Shown piece after piece: positions 11,793 through 25,246 of a DNA stretch of 64,000 bases (the first letter of the stretch is position 1; every line of letters starts with the position of its first letter). The position numbers and the translations under genes are program-made. Source of the DNA: Parapristionchus giblindavisi (Eukaryota > Nematoda > Chromadorea > Rhabditida > Diplogasteridae); contig CALSFV010000298.1 of NCBI GenBank assembly GCA_943737045.1, positions 394,668 to 458,667 of the forward strand. The letters are read 5' to 3'. Under the pieces are notes generated by a model that did no database searches, had not been told where the DNA came from, and saw nothing but the letters and a program-made list of their open reading frames with translations.

Positions 11793-13432
11793 CACGGGTC
11801 TCCTGTAAAAGTGTAGCAAAATCGGCCCTTCCTGCCACTAGGAAATTTTTTTTTGTCTCCGATTTTGATGAAAGTCGGTCAGAGGGTGTGGTTGGGGGTC
11901 ATGAGAAGGCCTAGCTACTTGATTTGGCCAAAATCGCAGATTATCGATTTTTTGTGATCTACCCTGAAAATGATCATAACTCGGTTCATTTTCATCGCAC
12001 AACGAGCTGAAAGGTGTCATTCAAACGGAATTCCAATGCTCTTCAAAAATATTGTTTATGACCCGTTCTCTACTAGGTCGTTTTCAGGGCGAAAAACGCA
12101 AAAAACACTTTTATTAATCAAAAAAGTGAAATTTTCTCGAAAGTTTTTTCTTGACCCCATCCGTTTTATTGCAAAAATCACGTATTCAAACCATGCACAA
12201 TATCACTATCTAGTTCATTGCCCGTATCTCTTGGCCCCCAGGGTCGATAACAAGATAGCTCACGGACTTAGTCGATTTTTGATCACATTCCGTTTTTTGA
12301 TCGTATCTCACTTCAAAGTTGTCCAATCACTATTTCAAAAAAATCGAACTGATTCTCTCGAAAAGGAGATTGAAAAGTTTTTTGTCGTCCAAATTGTTAT
12401 ATCAAGCCATTTTCAAGTTATTAATGTAAAACTGCTCCAATTTCGATTTTTACCGTTTTCATGTGAAAAAAATGTTTTATTTCCTATCAGAATTCAATCA
12501 ATTCGACAAATATGTTTACTTCAGAACATAAACTGATAATTGAGCAAACGCAGTGCAGATATATCCAAGCATATATCGCAGGAGACGGTCAGATCATTCA
12601 GAGATGAAGACTTTGTTCTCGGACGATGCCCCTGAGTTATCCACTACCCCCGTATTTGATTAGTGAAGCTGATATCTGCACAGTTTTGCTCAATTATATT
12701 ACTGTTTCTATTGTGAAGTAAACATATTTGTCGAATTGATTGAATTCTGATAGGAAAAATATATCTTTTTACATGAAAGCGGTAAAAATCGAAATTGGAG
12801 CAGTTTTATATTAATAACTTGAAAATGGCTTGTTATAACAATTTGGACGACAAAAAACTTTTCAATCTCCTTTTCGAGAGAATCAGTTCTATTTTTTTGA
12901 AATGGTGATTGGACAACTTTGAAGTGAGATACGATCAAAAAACGGAATGTGATCAAAAATCGACTAAGTCCGTGAGCTATCTTGTTATCGACCCTGGGGG
13001 CCAAGAGATACGGGCAATGAACTAGATAGTGATATTGTGCATGGTTTGAATACGTGATTTTTGCAATAAAACGGATGGGGTCAAGAAAAAACTTTCGAGA
13101 AAATTTCACTTTTTTGATTAATAAAAGTGTTTTTTGCGTTTTTCGCCCTGAAAACGACCTAGTAGAGAACGGGTCATAAACAATATTTTTGAAGAGCATT
13201 GGAATTCCGTTCGAATGACACCTTTCAGCTCGTTGTGCGATGAAAATGAACCGAGTTATGATCATTTTCAGGGTAGATCACAAAAAATCGATAATCTGCG
13301 ATTTTGGCCAAATCAAGTAGCTAGGCCTTCTCATGACCCCCAACCACGCCCTCTGACCTACTTTCATCAAAATCGGAGACAAAAATTTTTTCCTAGTGGC
13401 AGACGTTGCTACACTTTTACCGGAGACCCGTG
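11793..13432. mobile_element. 1.64-kb foldback element with ~740-bp arms
   Basis: Left arm 11793-~12540 and right arm ~12700-13432 are near-identical inverted copies, ending CACGGGTCTCC / GGAGACCCGTG. The ~160-bp centre also retains shorter inverted matches. A TTAT word adjoins both ends and may be the target duplication. Each arm carries the same long open frame in mirrored orientation (11970-12536 on +, 12708-13265 on -; 188 and 185 codons). Its product is basic and Phe/Ile-rich with no family I recognise. Confidence 0.85.
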
Positions 13433-15505
13433 TTATAGTATGACATGGTTGATGAATCACACTATTATGGACATAGTCTACATATAAGGCTCTTATAGTT
13501 TCGTGTAGTCTGTCTCATTTCGGTGTTGTTTGCTTGTTTCTCAAAACTATCGCTGATCTCTGTCCATAACAGATGGGAGTTTCATAGCCTGAGGGATATT
13601 TGAGTCGTAGAAAAAGAAAGTGGGCGGAGTCAAGGGAGACAAAGTTGAAACATTCCCCCACATACACACACGAAAACCCCTGAGGGAGAGAGGAAGGGAG
13701 AGGGAGAGGGGGGGGAGAAGAAGAGGACTGCCAAAGTGCAATCGAGACCTAGCCCCCAGGCCTTCTCTCTCTTCCTCTCTCTCCACTCGAAAGGAATGGA
13801 CGAAATATATGGAGAAGGAGAGGGGGGAGGGGTTCAATTGGGGAATGTGCACCTCTCATGATTACTCCATCCCCTTTCCCTTCCTTTTACTTATTTCTAT
13901 CTTTCGTTTTATAATCTTTTTAATGTTCGCAGTTCTAATCTTCGTAGGATTGTTGAAGATGGTGAAAAGTATAGGGAACAAGTTGGAATGGTTGTATGCT
14001 TTTCCTTTCGGATACTGTGTGTGCCCTTTTTATGATGATTGGATGGGATGACCATTTGTGGTCGTTCTTTCTTGAACATTTCTTCTGAATACTGTCTCAA
14101 TTCTTCAAGTTCTCTATTTGTCTAATTCTTTCAGAGATATTTCTCCCATCGGATGGCTCTTTGACTAGACAGACATCCTCTACAAGCTTCCTCCTCCTCA
14201 TCTCATTTTTTCTTCCTCTGTTTCTGAAACGTTTCTCACTCTCCTGCCTCATAGTCCTTTAGCCCTCTTCTTTCCCACGAGAATACATATATTGCCTCTA
14301 CTCTTCCTCTCTTTATCTCTTCATAACTCTTCTTCCTCTCTCACTTCTGTTCGACTCCGAGATATTCAAAAGAGACGAATATGTGCCATAGATATCACTT
14401 GAACACATTGTACTCTTGCGTCTCTATTCCCCTTACTTTTTGAGCATTTCATGCTTTTGCAAAATTAGAGAAGGGAAGAGATCTGGCCTAATTCGATCTT
14501 TGATCACGCCTTGGTCCTCTTTGTCTTTTAATTAAATGATGCCCCATTCTCTTTGTGAATCCTGCAAATCTGTTGATACGTTTGAAACACACAATAGAAG
14601 AAAGAGGAAATTTGTTTAATGAAATTAGATTAATTTCGACCATGTCTGTATAGATATAATACCTGGAAGGGTATGTACGGTATGAAATGTAGGGGGGATG
14701 AGTAGAAAGGAGAAGTTGAATGAGTGAAGGTGTGCAGCCCTAATATGAGGACATCGCGGAATAGAAGATTGTATTTATGCGTTCGAATGAATATGAGAAG
14801 ACTAGAAGGACTTCATGTAGGGCTTCACGTGACCAATATAGATTCATTTCTAGATACGAGGGATATATTTGTCCTTTAACTTTTTAAAAACAAATAGAAG
14901 AAATTTTTAAATCGTGAATTTATGATATGATAATATTTATAAGTATTCATGAATATATAATGAAACGTGTGATGATAAAAAGGGAAATGAAGTGATTATA
15001 CATCATCCTTTGTAGAATGTCTTCAGTAGTTTCATCTACCTTACGATGAAACATGGAACTAGGGAAAAGACTCTTTCTTTCTCGTTCTATTTCCATTCTC
15101 ATGGGAATAGAGGAATAGGTCTTGTGTCCTCGGTTTCTCCTCTTCCTTTTTTTCTTCCTCTTCCTCTCTTCATTGTTGTCTCTCATCAACTGAAATCGGA
15201 TACATCTATCGATGTGCCAGTTACTCTCTCTCTCTCCCTCTCTCTCTCTCTATCACTCTTTTAACAATCTGCCCTTTATTGAAAAGCTCGTTAACTTGTT
15301 GAGACGATTGGATTGCAGTGATCTTATCACTATTATAGATCAACATTGATGTTATTATGAACACTTTGAATGTGTCATCACTTCATTCTACATCTTGCAT
15401 CTGTGACTGCATACCGAACAATTTACTGGAGTAAATAAGGGGATTGCACCATATCATCATATCATAGGGCAAATTTATATTTGCTTCGAGAATGTGGCAT
15501 AGAAA
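13433..15505. other. gene-free stretch
   Basis: Contains short GA and CT tracts (13681-13720, 13760-13795, 15223-15252). The open frame at 13620-14051 overlaps the GA tract and is not credible as a gene. No RNA gene seen. Confidence 0.45.
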
Positions 15506-16914
15506 ACACTATCTGAGAGAATTCAACAACTGGGATATTTTTTGGTATCAATGAAAAATGGATTTTTCTGTTTTATGTATGATAAGTACAGGCTCAATGA
15601 GTGAAGTTCACTGGTACTTGGAAATTTCTTCCAATTGAAAATTCGCTTCAGGGGGTGACCACACAACGATTTGGCGCCTTTTCCTAAAAGGTTTATTTCG
15701 AATCCAATCGATTCGGGAGTGGACGCAAACGACTCCTTAGCTAATTCTAAGAAACTATTGTCAAGGGTAGTTTTTCGATCAACGGTCAACGAAGGCTGGA
15801 ATTTTGAATTTTCGAAAAAAATTTCACATTTAATTAATTTTCACTATTTTGCTTCAACAACCCTACGTTTTTTTATTTGCTTAATCGCTTCTAAATATCA
15901 TAACACAGCTTCAGTTTAAAAATCGTAATTTTTAAAAAATACGATTACGGTGAATAAATCATTTTATAATGAAGTCGTGAATTATGGTGTGGCACCTACA
16001 GTATCCCGAATCGATCAATTTAGAAATCTGGTATTTTTAAACATATTTTACCGCTGTTCTTGACATGACTAAGGTATACGACTACTCCTCGTCTTCGGAG
16101 TGCACCCGTGCCCAGGTGCTGATGTCGATGAAAATTGACATTTTTCGTAAATTGATCACTATTTCGTTCTTTGTTATCCATAATCGATAAAGATTGGATC
16201 ACTATACCATAGTATCATCTATACAAACATACTAAAAAATGAAGAGAAACTGTTGACTTTGAAGAAAGTTATTGCTGAAAAACCAAAATATCATAAAATA
16301 TTGACCAGTACTGAACCGTGCAGGTGCACTCCGAAGACGAAGAGTAGTCGAATACCTTAGTCATGTCAAGAACAGCGGTAAAATATGTTTAAAAATACCA
16401 GATTTCTAAATTGATCGATTCGGGATACTGTAGGTGCCACACCATAATTCACGACTTCATTATAAAATGATTTTTTCGCCGTAATCGTATTTTTTAAAAA
16501 TTATCATTTTTAAACTGAAGCTGTGTTATGATATTTAGAAGCGATTAAGCAAATAAAAAAACGTAGGGTTGTTGAAGCAAAATAGTGAAAATTAATTAAA
16601 TGTGAAATTTTTTTCGAAAATTTAAAATTCCAGCCTTCGTTGATCTTTGATCAAAAAACTTTCCTCAGCAATAGTTTCTTAGAATTCGCCAAGAAATCCA
16701 CTGCACTCACTCCCGAATCGATTGGATTCGAAATAAACTTTTTAGGAAAAGGCGCCAAATCGTTGTGTGGTCACCCCCTGAAGCGAATTTTCAATTGGAA
16801 GAAATTTCCAAGTACCAGTGAACTTCACTCATTGAGCCTGTAATTATCATACATAAAACAGAAAAATCCATTTTTCGTCGATACCGCACTTATGTCGATT
16901 TTCTAAGATAGTGT
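15506..16914. mobile_element. 1.41-kb foldback element with ~600-bp arms
   Basis: Left arm 15506-16107 and right arm 16324-16914 are inverted copies with roughly 95% identity by eye. Ends are ACACTATCT / AGATAGTGT. The inner arm borders carry GGAGTGCACC / GGTGCACTCC. A spacer of about 215 bp separates them. The arms contain only short open frames without recognisable domains. Target duplication not identified. Confidence 0.82.
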
Positions 16915-17017
16915 GTTATAGGACAAACATCCATTATGATAAGCAGTGTTTCAGTTTCAACACTCTAGTAGATGTTAGTTCTCAGAGTTAAGTTGTATCC
17001 GTTAATGGGTTCATAGT

Positions 17018-17219
17018 CATAGCTCGAAAAGTATGTTACAAAGGACCAAGCCTGACCGGATTTTGAGCCAAAATTTCGCAAAAATCGAAAAACCTGACCG
17101 GATTTTGAGCCAAAATTTCACAAAATTGAAAAACCTGACCGGAGTTTGAGCCAAATTTGCCAAAAATCGAAAAACCTGACAGGATTTTGAAAACCGATAA
17201 CCTAGCTATTCGACCTATG
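17018..17219. mobile_element. hAT-type MITE with CATAG(C/G)TCGAA ends
   Basis: 202 bp, flanked by a perfect 8-bp duplication TTCATAGT (17010-17017, 17220-17227). Ends are CATAGCTCGAA on the left and TTCGACCTATG on the right. The inside holds four ~41-bp tandem units built on CCTGACCGGATTTTGAGCC. It shares its right end (TAGCTATTCGACCTATG) with the element at 41255-41383. Confidence 0.78.
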
Positions 17220-18936
17220 TTCATAGTGGAATGATTCAACAGTAACAGTACGATCAATATGTGGTATCAGAGATCGATTCGTTTGCATTCATCAATCACA
17301 CTTTTTTGGTCGTCTGTCCTCCCTCATTCGACTAACGATTCCCACGTCCTTTATTTATACAGATTTGTATCACTCTCACCCTCTATCCATCCATATATCC
17401 CCCTTTCTGTTCTCATCGATTCATATTCAACATTCACGTGTATTCAATAGTCATTTCTCATTCTATTCATTCATTCTCCCGCACTTTTCTATTTCATCCT
17501 TATGTTAGGATTTAGATTATTTTGTAAAGATTTTGTTTATTTTGTGAAATGAAACATTTTCACACGACGCACTAGTGGGCATAAATTTTTGTGATTGTTC
17601 CGTCTAGTTATCTATCTATCACCCTGTATGGCTTCGTGTGCTAGAACGTTTCTTATCATTTATAGATATCATATTATTCATATGAGGTGCTTCCAAACTA
17701 CTGACGGTCCTGATTATGGAGCCAATACTCTCACACTTAATTGTTCGCTAGATATATATTATTCATAAAGCTTGAGTAGAGATGAATGAGTGCCCTGGAA
17801 TGAGAGATTGACATAGAGAATACTAAGTGAATGGGTTTTGTGTTTTGAACGGACAAAATGAGGCTTGTTAATAAAGGTTCCATTTTGCTAAAGAGTTAAA
17901 GGACATCCACTTTCCGTGAATTATTTTTTTAATGGACATTGGATGTGTGGTCCAATCTTACTCAAATGCATCTCAAATTTCATTAGCATCTATATTTCAT
18001 TTTTCCTTTCTTTTGATCTTCTATAGTATGGCTTTATGTACTCTTTTTTTCTAACACTCCTCTCATATTTCGTGACCTCCCTTGGATTTAAGGGCTTCGG
18101 AAAATGAAGAGGATTAAAAAAGAGGTCTTATACTCGCTTCTTTCGTTCTACTCATCTCTGTCTTCCTTCCTTTTTTTCTTTCGGAAGTTTCCTCTTCCAA
18201 TGTGTTATGTGAAATATGCATACATGAATTTGTTAATTACATTATGTTCCTAATCGAGTACATTACACCAATAATAGCATCATACTGTAGTAAATGTTCG
18301 TCATCTGAGTGATATACATATCTGATCTACTGATCTACATATCTTAGTCTAACATTAAATACGCAATAAAGTTTCCGTCGGGTTGCGAATCGCAACTTGC
18401 GATCAACGTGTGAGGTCCTTCTTTCCGTCGCACTCTCCCTAATAACTTCCTTGTCTTCTTCTCTCCCTTCGTCTTAGCCTCTATGACCACATTAAATTAT
18501 GCTAAATGTGCAGTGATTAAATGTTTTTGGAGGATGACGAACTAGTCAAAGATTAACTACTGTGCAGATTGCACGAAAAGTTCAACCTCAAATGAATGGA
18601 ATCTCTGAGCGAATGCTGTCCCCTCTAGAGTTTCAGTGGATGTAGAGATTAGATGATAGTGATTGCCATCTCTCTCTATTCTCTCTATCCTCCCTCTCTT
18701 TTCTCTTGTTTAGAAATGGAGAGTTGAGGAGGTGGAGGAAAAGTAGACAACTGGTCAGTTGTTGGAACTTACTCTGGAAGAAGAAGTAGCAGGGTCTTAC
18801 TCTTGAAGAGGAAGAAGTTGCAGTCTATGACACTGATCTTGCCTCTGTTGTAATGAAAGACAATAGACAACACTGATTAGTGATTAAGATATGATTGAGT
18901 GATGATAAAAGGAATGTCAGTAACCATTTCTTCTTA

Positions 18937-19019
18937 CTCGAGATCTTCTTAACACTTTGGTCGTGCCTCTCATCCAATTCCTGAGAGAGGCACGACCAAA
19001 GTGTTAAGAAGATCTCGAG
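18937..19019. repeat. perfect 35-bp hairpin
   Basis: Left arm 18937-18971 and right arm 18985-19019 are exact reverse complements, starting and ending CTCGAG, with a 13-base loop. Outside the arms the match stops abruptly. The stem is longer and more perfect than usual miRNA precursors. A recent inverted duplication or a palindromic element end is as likely as a small-RNA gene. Confidence 0.85.
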
Positions 19020-22000
19020 TTGGCATATCTCAAATTGTCTAGTTGGGAAAGTATGAGTTGTGTGTATTGTCATTTGAGATGCTGATCTGCTCTCTAATCT
19101 TTTCTTTCGATTCTTGAAGGTTTCGGAAAGATATAGAGGGACGGCATGTGTTGTCGTTGTTGTAATGCGATTGGTAGTGCGTGTAATGTGTGATATAGTT
19201 ATCTCACGCACGCACATTTAGATCTACTTTTCCCATGTAATCCTGTGTATTATCTGTGTATTATCATTTTTCATAGAACTTTTTCCTTTTATACATGAAC
19301 CATACGCAATAAAGTAGTGTGATGGATGAGATTGTGAAATTGTCTCAATTATAGGCAGATGAAGATAAGGTCTGTAAAATGAAATAGATTTAATCAAAAT
19401 GTGTCGCGAAGACAACGTTATCGTTGTCCAGCAGGTATATCTCACCGTTTATCTATCCATGACCGTTGGTAATAAGCGATAGGGAGATATTATAGGAGAG
19501 GAATAGTAGATATTAGTTGTTGATAGAGTATCTACATTAGCGAGCTCTTGCCGCTGTACCTCACGGTTCCACTCTCTATCTGTTTATCACTACAGATATA
19601 ACTAGCTATCTCTCTATCTCTACGTCTCTCACTCATACTCTCTATTATTCGCATATCGCGATTTTCCCTTTGTCTCGTCGTCGTTTCTCTCTCATTCGCG
19701 ACACTCCTCTCTTCTCTCTGCGATATGAGAGATTTTCTCTGAATCCCTCCATCCGTACACTTCTTTTACTCGCGTCTTAGGACGTAACACCTCCTATGTC
19801 TCCCGTATTTTCCGTATTCACCTTCGTCTCTTGAAGTGACCACTCTCATCATTATTTTTTATCTCCTATCTTGTAATATATTGGAGGTAATCGCTCTCTT
19901 CTGCATTGCTTCCGTGCTAATTTATTGGGTTCAAGAGCGGACATTACAAGAGACGGATGGGAGTAGAAGAGATGTTGGTCAGTTAGATAACGTAACATGA
20001 AGAGATTAGAGTAATCCTTATCTTTGAAGCATATTTGCAACTGGGAAGTCATTGCGGATGAATATAGAATTTTCGTAGTGGAGCTACATAAGATCTAATG
20101 TAGAGAGTGTATTTGTCAAACTTCACGAAGAGTTTTCGAATGCTTTTGAAAGATTTTCGAATAGTTTCGTCGCGTGTTTTCTATAGCTCTCTCACTCTGT
20201 TTGTGTCACTATAACTTCAACTTCTCATACCCTGCTGTTTTCCGCTGGATTTTGTAGCGTAGAAAAGTTCTTCGTTGCTAGACTGATTAGCTCAGATGAG
20301 ATTTGTACTTATCACTCCCAGATACGGACTATTCTTACTTGTGTAATATTAGTGACAGATCTTCATGTGAAAGAACATAAAATGGGAAGAATTCAAATTC
20401 CTCCCACATATACATGTGTGGTTGTTTCTGAAGTGACTAGACCACCATGATAGACTCTGTAAGTATTTGTGGAGTTAAGTCCGTCTGACGTCTGGAGATA
20501 TTCATTCACCCAGAGGGTTTTTATAGTGGTTGGAGGAAGAAAGGGAGCAATTAGTGCGAACTATTCGTGTTGTTCTTCTCCTCTTTCACTGATTATCTTT
20601 TATTTAATGTGAATGGTAAGATGTGGTGAGATTGAAAAGAAGAAGGAGTGGAATAGAAGGAAGATAGAATAGAGAATGAGAGACGAGGAAGTCTTTGAAT
20701 GTCCTCGCTTTCTTTTCATTAAGAAACAATCCCTTTAAGGGGTACAGACAGATTTTAGGTTGCCCTTCTTCCTCCCTCTCTATCCATTTCCTTCCCCCTT
20801 CTCCTATCAATAGAAAGAGCCAAGATTCTAAGCCCATTCTCAACATGTTTTTCTACATCTTCACTTATCTCGATGTACATTTCCATGATAACACATTGTC
20901 TTCCTATCTCTTGATAAGCTTCCTACAATAATGAAGAGGCCCTCTTGGAGATTGCCTACAGTAGACGTTATGTGTGAGAGAGCAGAGGGGGGGGGGGGTT
21001 AAATTGGTATATTTGATCTTTAGCACGCGGTCGTCGAAGATTAATCACATCCTCGTCTATACTTACCGTAATCCTATAATAGGCGCATTGTCTGGAGTAG
21101 GTAATTCAAGGCATGGTACACATTAATTTGGCTTCTTTCCATTATCTGGATAGAAATCAACGCATTCTCTAAACAGAAGCTGCCGCCAATGAACTTTGTT
21201 TAGAATACATGAAAAATTGTATTTATAAAGAATAAATATTGAAGATGAATTGATGAATATATATTGAGAGCAAGGGAGGAAGAGCATAATCTATAATGAG
21301 AATATGTTGGATGAATTGAGTAGTGGATGGATTAATTTGACGTGTGTGGTACACTCTACTTCTATCTACACCTGCTCTTATGATATTAGATGATATAGAA
21401 ATAGATGAGAGGAAGACTAATGATGGGGTTGTAGACATCAGAGATGGTTGAAAGTGAGAGATGAGAGAACACTTCCGTTGTTGTGAGGGATCTGGTAGCT
21501 ACGTACAGTTAATCATTCTTTATTCAACAGTACAACTGATCAACAATGTGCAAATCTAATCTTATTGTATCCATTCATATTTCTACTCTCTCCTTTTTGA
21601 TTATTCGAGAATATTCCCCACTTCCTCCTTTCTGTACTTGTCCTTTATGCCGGATGCAATCACACTTTTGAATATCGGATATTGGAATTTATTTTGTGCT
21701 TTTTCATTGTGTCTTTTTCCGATTGATCTATCATTTCCCACTCCATTTATTCTATTTCCTCCTTCCTATTCATATGATTTGTCTATTGAACTCTTCTTCT
21801 CAATCAATATTCATGACTCTTATTTCAATTATCCTTTAATTTTATCATAGCAGATGAATCCAGTAATCCAATAATCATAATCAACTTTAATCAATAATCA
21901 TTAAGGTGATCGTAATCAGAGATCGACTACTCTTCCTCTCCAATCCTGGTGCGTAATTATTTATTGTTTATTTCGTTAACTATATTATTCATTACATTAG

Positions 22001-22282
22001 TTATATTTGTTTTATCCATTAGTCTATCTTCATTAGTGTTCCTTCTTCTTCTTTGTCCTTTTCTTCTCTATTGTAATTGATATTTCACTGTTCATTAGTT
22101 CAATGTATTCTCTAATTTCTTTCAATAGTCAATCCTGATTACGCTTTCATTTTTTTGTCTATCAAATGATCACGTTGAATCTTTTGATCTCTTATTGCAT
22201 AGTATATGCCATTATTTTACGTCTCAGGCGTAGATAAATAAATAAATTATTTAAAGTCGCGCATCTCTATCTATCTCCAGCT

Positions 22283-22284
<2 letters not shown>

Positions 22285-22332
<48 letters not shown>

Positions 22333-22349
22333 TCTCTCTCCCTCTCTCT

Positions 22350-22386
<37 letters not shown>
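22285..22386 (+). repeat. CT microsatellite, ~100 bp
   Basis: Nearly pure CT dinucleotide with interspersed CCCTCT units. Confidence 0.95.
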
Positions 22387-23160
22387 CAGCCAGCTACGTT
22401 TCGCACGCTTTACCCTCAACCTCCTTCTATTCTCTACCTCTTACTCTCGTGATCTTCATCTTTCCTTCATTGTCTATGGATTCTCATAGCGACCAAAGAA
22501 AGTAGAAAGAGAAGGAAGAAGATACCAATAGATGAAGTTAAATAGAGGATAATAGTGAAAGGACCTTTCTTCTTCTTTTCTACTTCTTCTTCTTTCTATA
22601 TCTTATTGTCCTTTATCTCTCGAAGGGTTTCATATCTCCATTTCATTCTTGGTAATCTTTATAAGACTTCTCTTTTGTTTTCAAGAACCTCTGTCACATT
22701 CATATTGTTTTCATAGAACGAATGGAGACAGAGATCAAAGATCAATCGATCAGGGGGATATCTTTGATCTTTATCTCATCCAAGAGTGTAGAGAAGGTAC
22801 GTCTGCTGACAGACTCGGCCAATCTAACTATTAGCATTTAATTATTACAAATACAACATGCCGAATCCTCCATGTATATTAATGTATACATGTAGCGAAG
22901 AGTTTTTGGCTTTTAAAATAGTATTTATGGTGAACTATGATTTATCCAAATTGTTCTATCCACCATAGTAGACTACAATTGTGGTGTCCGTCTAAAATCT
23001 CTTCAATTGTGTCTACCATTGTCTCACAATATATTCGATGGTATGATGTTTAAACTCTACCTCTACTTCTACCTCTTCTCTTTCTAAATCTTTCTCTCCT
23101 CTTCCTTCCAGCTTCATTCCATTCATCAACCATGGGCAGATGTTGCGACTCTCACGAAAG

Positions 23161-23206
23161 GGAGAGGGAGGGAGAGAGAGGGAGAGGGAGAGGGAGAGGG
23201 AGAGGT
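23161..23206 (+). repeat. GA-rich hexamer tract (GGGAGA)n
   Basis: Purine tract of GGGAGA units on the + strand. Confidence 0.9.
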
Positions 23207-24066
23207 AGAACGAGTCATTGAGACGATAAAAAGAAGAAGAAGAGGAGATTGTTTAACATTGTTTGAATGGTCATTACTCTACATCGTTGTATCTTCATCT
23301 CTCTCTAATCCATAATCTTATCTTTCATTGAATACTTTCTACTCTTCAATCACTATCTCCTCTCATTCTCGATCATCTACAGTTCAGTATCTATCATTAT
23401 CTCATTAACTTTTCTTTATCACCAATGATCTATGTATCCCAATCCTATTAATAGATTCACATTGATAACTAACCAATATGATTACTTTAGTGTGCTTGTA
23501 TCACTTTCTTCTCATGATCTCGATCATCCCTTCGTTGTCTCTTCAACAATAGTATCAGAGGGCTATTCTGTACAAAGTAGGATAGAGATGAACAGTTGGT
23601 GAGAGTCTTTACTCGAGAAAGAGATGGATATGAGAGGAGTAAGAGTTGTAAGTAGGAAGAGGAAGAAGAAAGAGTAAAGAATATCCATTGAGTGAACGAT
23701 AATAGACTAAGGATCAGGGTACATGGTCATTGGGTCTGAGTCATGTCAGGATATGAGGTAGATTTGGATTCATGAAAGGAGATTTGATATCAGAGGAGTC
23801 ATTGTATGCAAATTCATTATGTGATTGATGCAAATGAGAGCGTAACTCCGCCCTTCCTTGTTGATTTCATCTTATATGCAAATGAATGGATTAAGGAGTA
23901 GATGATAGTTGATATTACATGAAGTTTTTGATATTATCGATACATAACATATTCTCATTCCATATACAAATTGATCCTTCTCAACCATTTCTTCATTCAT
24001 TCTTTCTCACAAATTCGCATATCTAACCATGTCGGCCGACCTTGGAGATGTTCTCTATATACCTTC

Positions 24067-24151
24067 GTTCCCTCTCCCTCTCTCTCTCCCTCTCCCTCTC
24101 CCTCTCTCTCTCCCTCTCTCTCTCTCTCCCTCTCCCTCTCCTTCTCCCTCT
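24067..24151 (+). repeat. CT-rich hexamer tract
   Basis: CTCCCT and CT units, open in all three + frames, hence three overlapping spurious open frames. Confidence 0.9.
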
Positions 24152-24868
24152 CAATCGCTATCTCTCCTCAATCTTGTCTTCGTTTCTGTTCCTTCATCTA
24201 ATATCTCAAAATACGATGTATCCGAGTATTCTTCACACTCTCATTCATTAATCTTTCTGCTCTTCCTTTCTCTTCCTCTTCCTCATCATCATCTCATTCC
24301 TCTACATCATCTAATCTTATCCCCTCTTCTTCTCTCTCAATCCCTAATCATTTCTATTATTTTAATTCTATTCATGATTATATTTTCACTTTTCTCCGTT
24401 TCCTATTATTCCAAATTATTGAACATTTACTGTATTTGTCAAGCTCTTTAGAAAACAATCTGTTGTCTAAAAATAAACAATTGTCTACGCTGTTTATCAC
24501 TCACAATTCTTTAACTGATATGATATTACTGTGAGCTCTGTGACCTAATTTCTGTCTCTTCATCTCTGCCCCTCCCCTACCATACTAAATTTGTTTCTAC
24601 GGGTTCGCTCCCTATATCCATTCCATGTTTTTAAGAGCCGAGTGAGAGCATCTTCTTGGGCACAACATAGGCGAACTTCCTCCTTATTACACGGAAACCT
24701 TTCCTTTGATTTCGAACAGATTTTTTTTTATTCTATCAAATTTATGTTGCCCAACGACACCCTCATTAGCCGATTTCCCATAAATCTCACCCTTTTGTGA
24801 TTACTCCCCTGCCAGGTAGGACTGTGGTGGTGAGAACGCCCCGTGTTCGTTCGTCTCTCCATCTCGTC

Positions 24869-24977
24869 CCTCTCTCCCTCTCCCTCTCCCTTACCCTCTT
24901 CCTCTCCCTCTTCCTTTCCCCCTCCCTCTCCCTCTCCTTCTCCCTCTCCTTCTCCCTCTCCCTTCCCCTCTCCATCT
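24869..24977 (+). repeat. CT-rich hexamer tract
   Basis: About 110 bp of CTCCCT/CTCCTT units; both strands are open, which again shows a non-coding origin for those frames. Confidence 0.9.
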
Positions 24978-25246
24978 CTTTCTACCGATTCCCCATCCAT
25001 TGACTATATGTATGTGTGTTTGTATGCTCGTGTTGGCCGTTTAGAATTGAACATAAAAAAGGAAAGGAAAGGCGAGTAAGAGGGAGGGGAAAGAAAGGTC
25101 TTTTGACCCTGCCAAGATGGATGAAAAAACCTCTCGTGTAGGTACATAGGTGGTATTCAAAGAGTGGATGTGGAGGGTGACTCTCAGAGGGAGAGGGAGG
25201 AGAGGAAAAGGGAGAGGGAGAGATATATGGGGGAAATGGTTGTGAA

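Larger units (their letters stand above)
17228..25238. other. 8-kb gene-free region with CT/GA tracts
   Basis: No confident exon. Contains a perfect hairpin (18937-19019), GCGA/TCGC-rich patches near 18378 and 19650-19720, a poly-G run (~20987-20998) and several CT or GA tracts listed separately. The longest open frames come from the hairpin region (18825-19217, minus) and CT tracts and are judged non-coding. Confidence 0.45.

Noticed and set aside
18825..19217. 130-codon minus-strand frame
   Set aside because: It spans the perfect 35-bp hairpin and encodes mirrored peptide from it; unlikely to be a gene.
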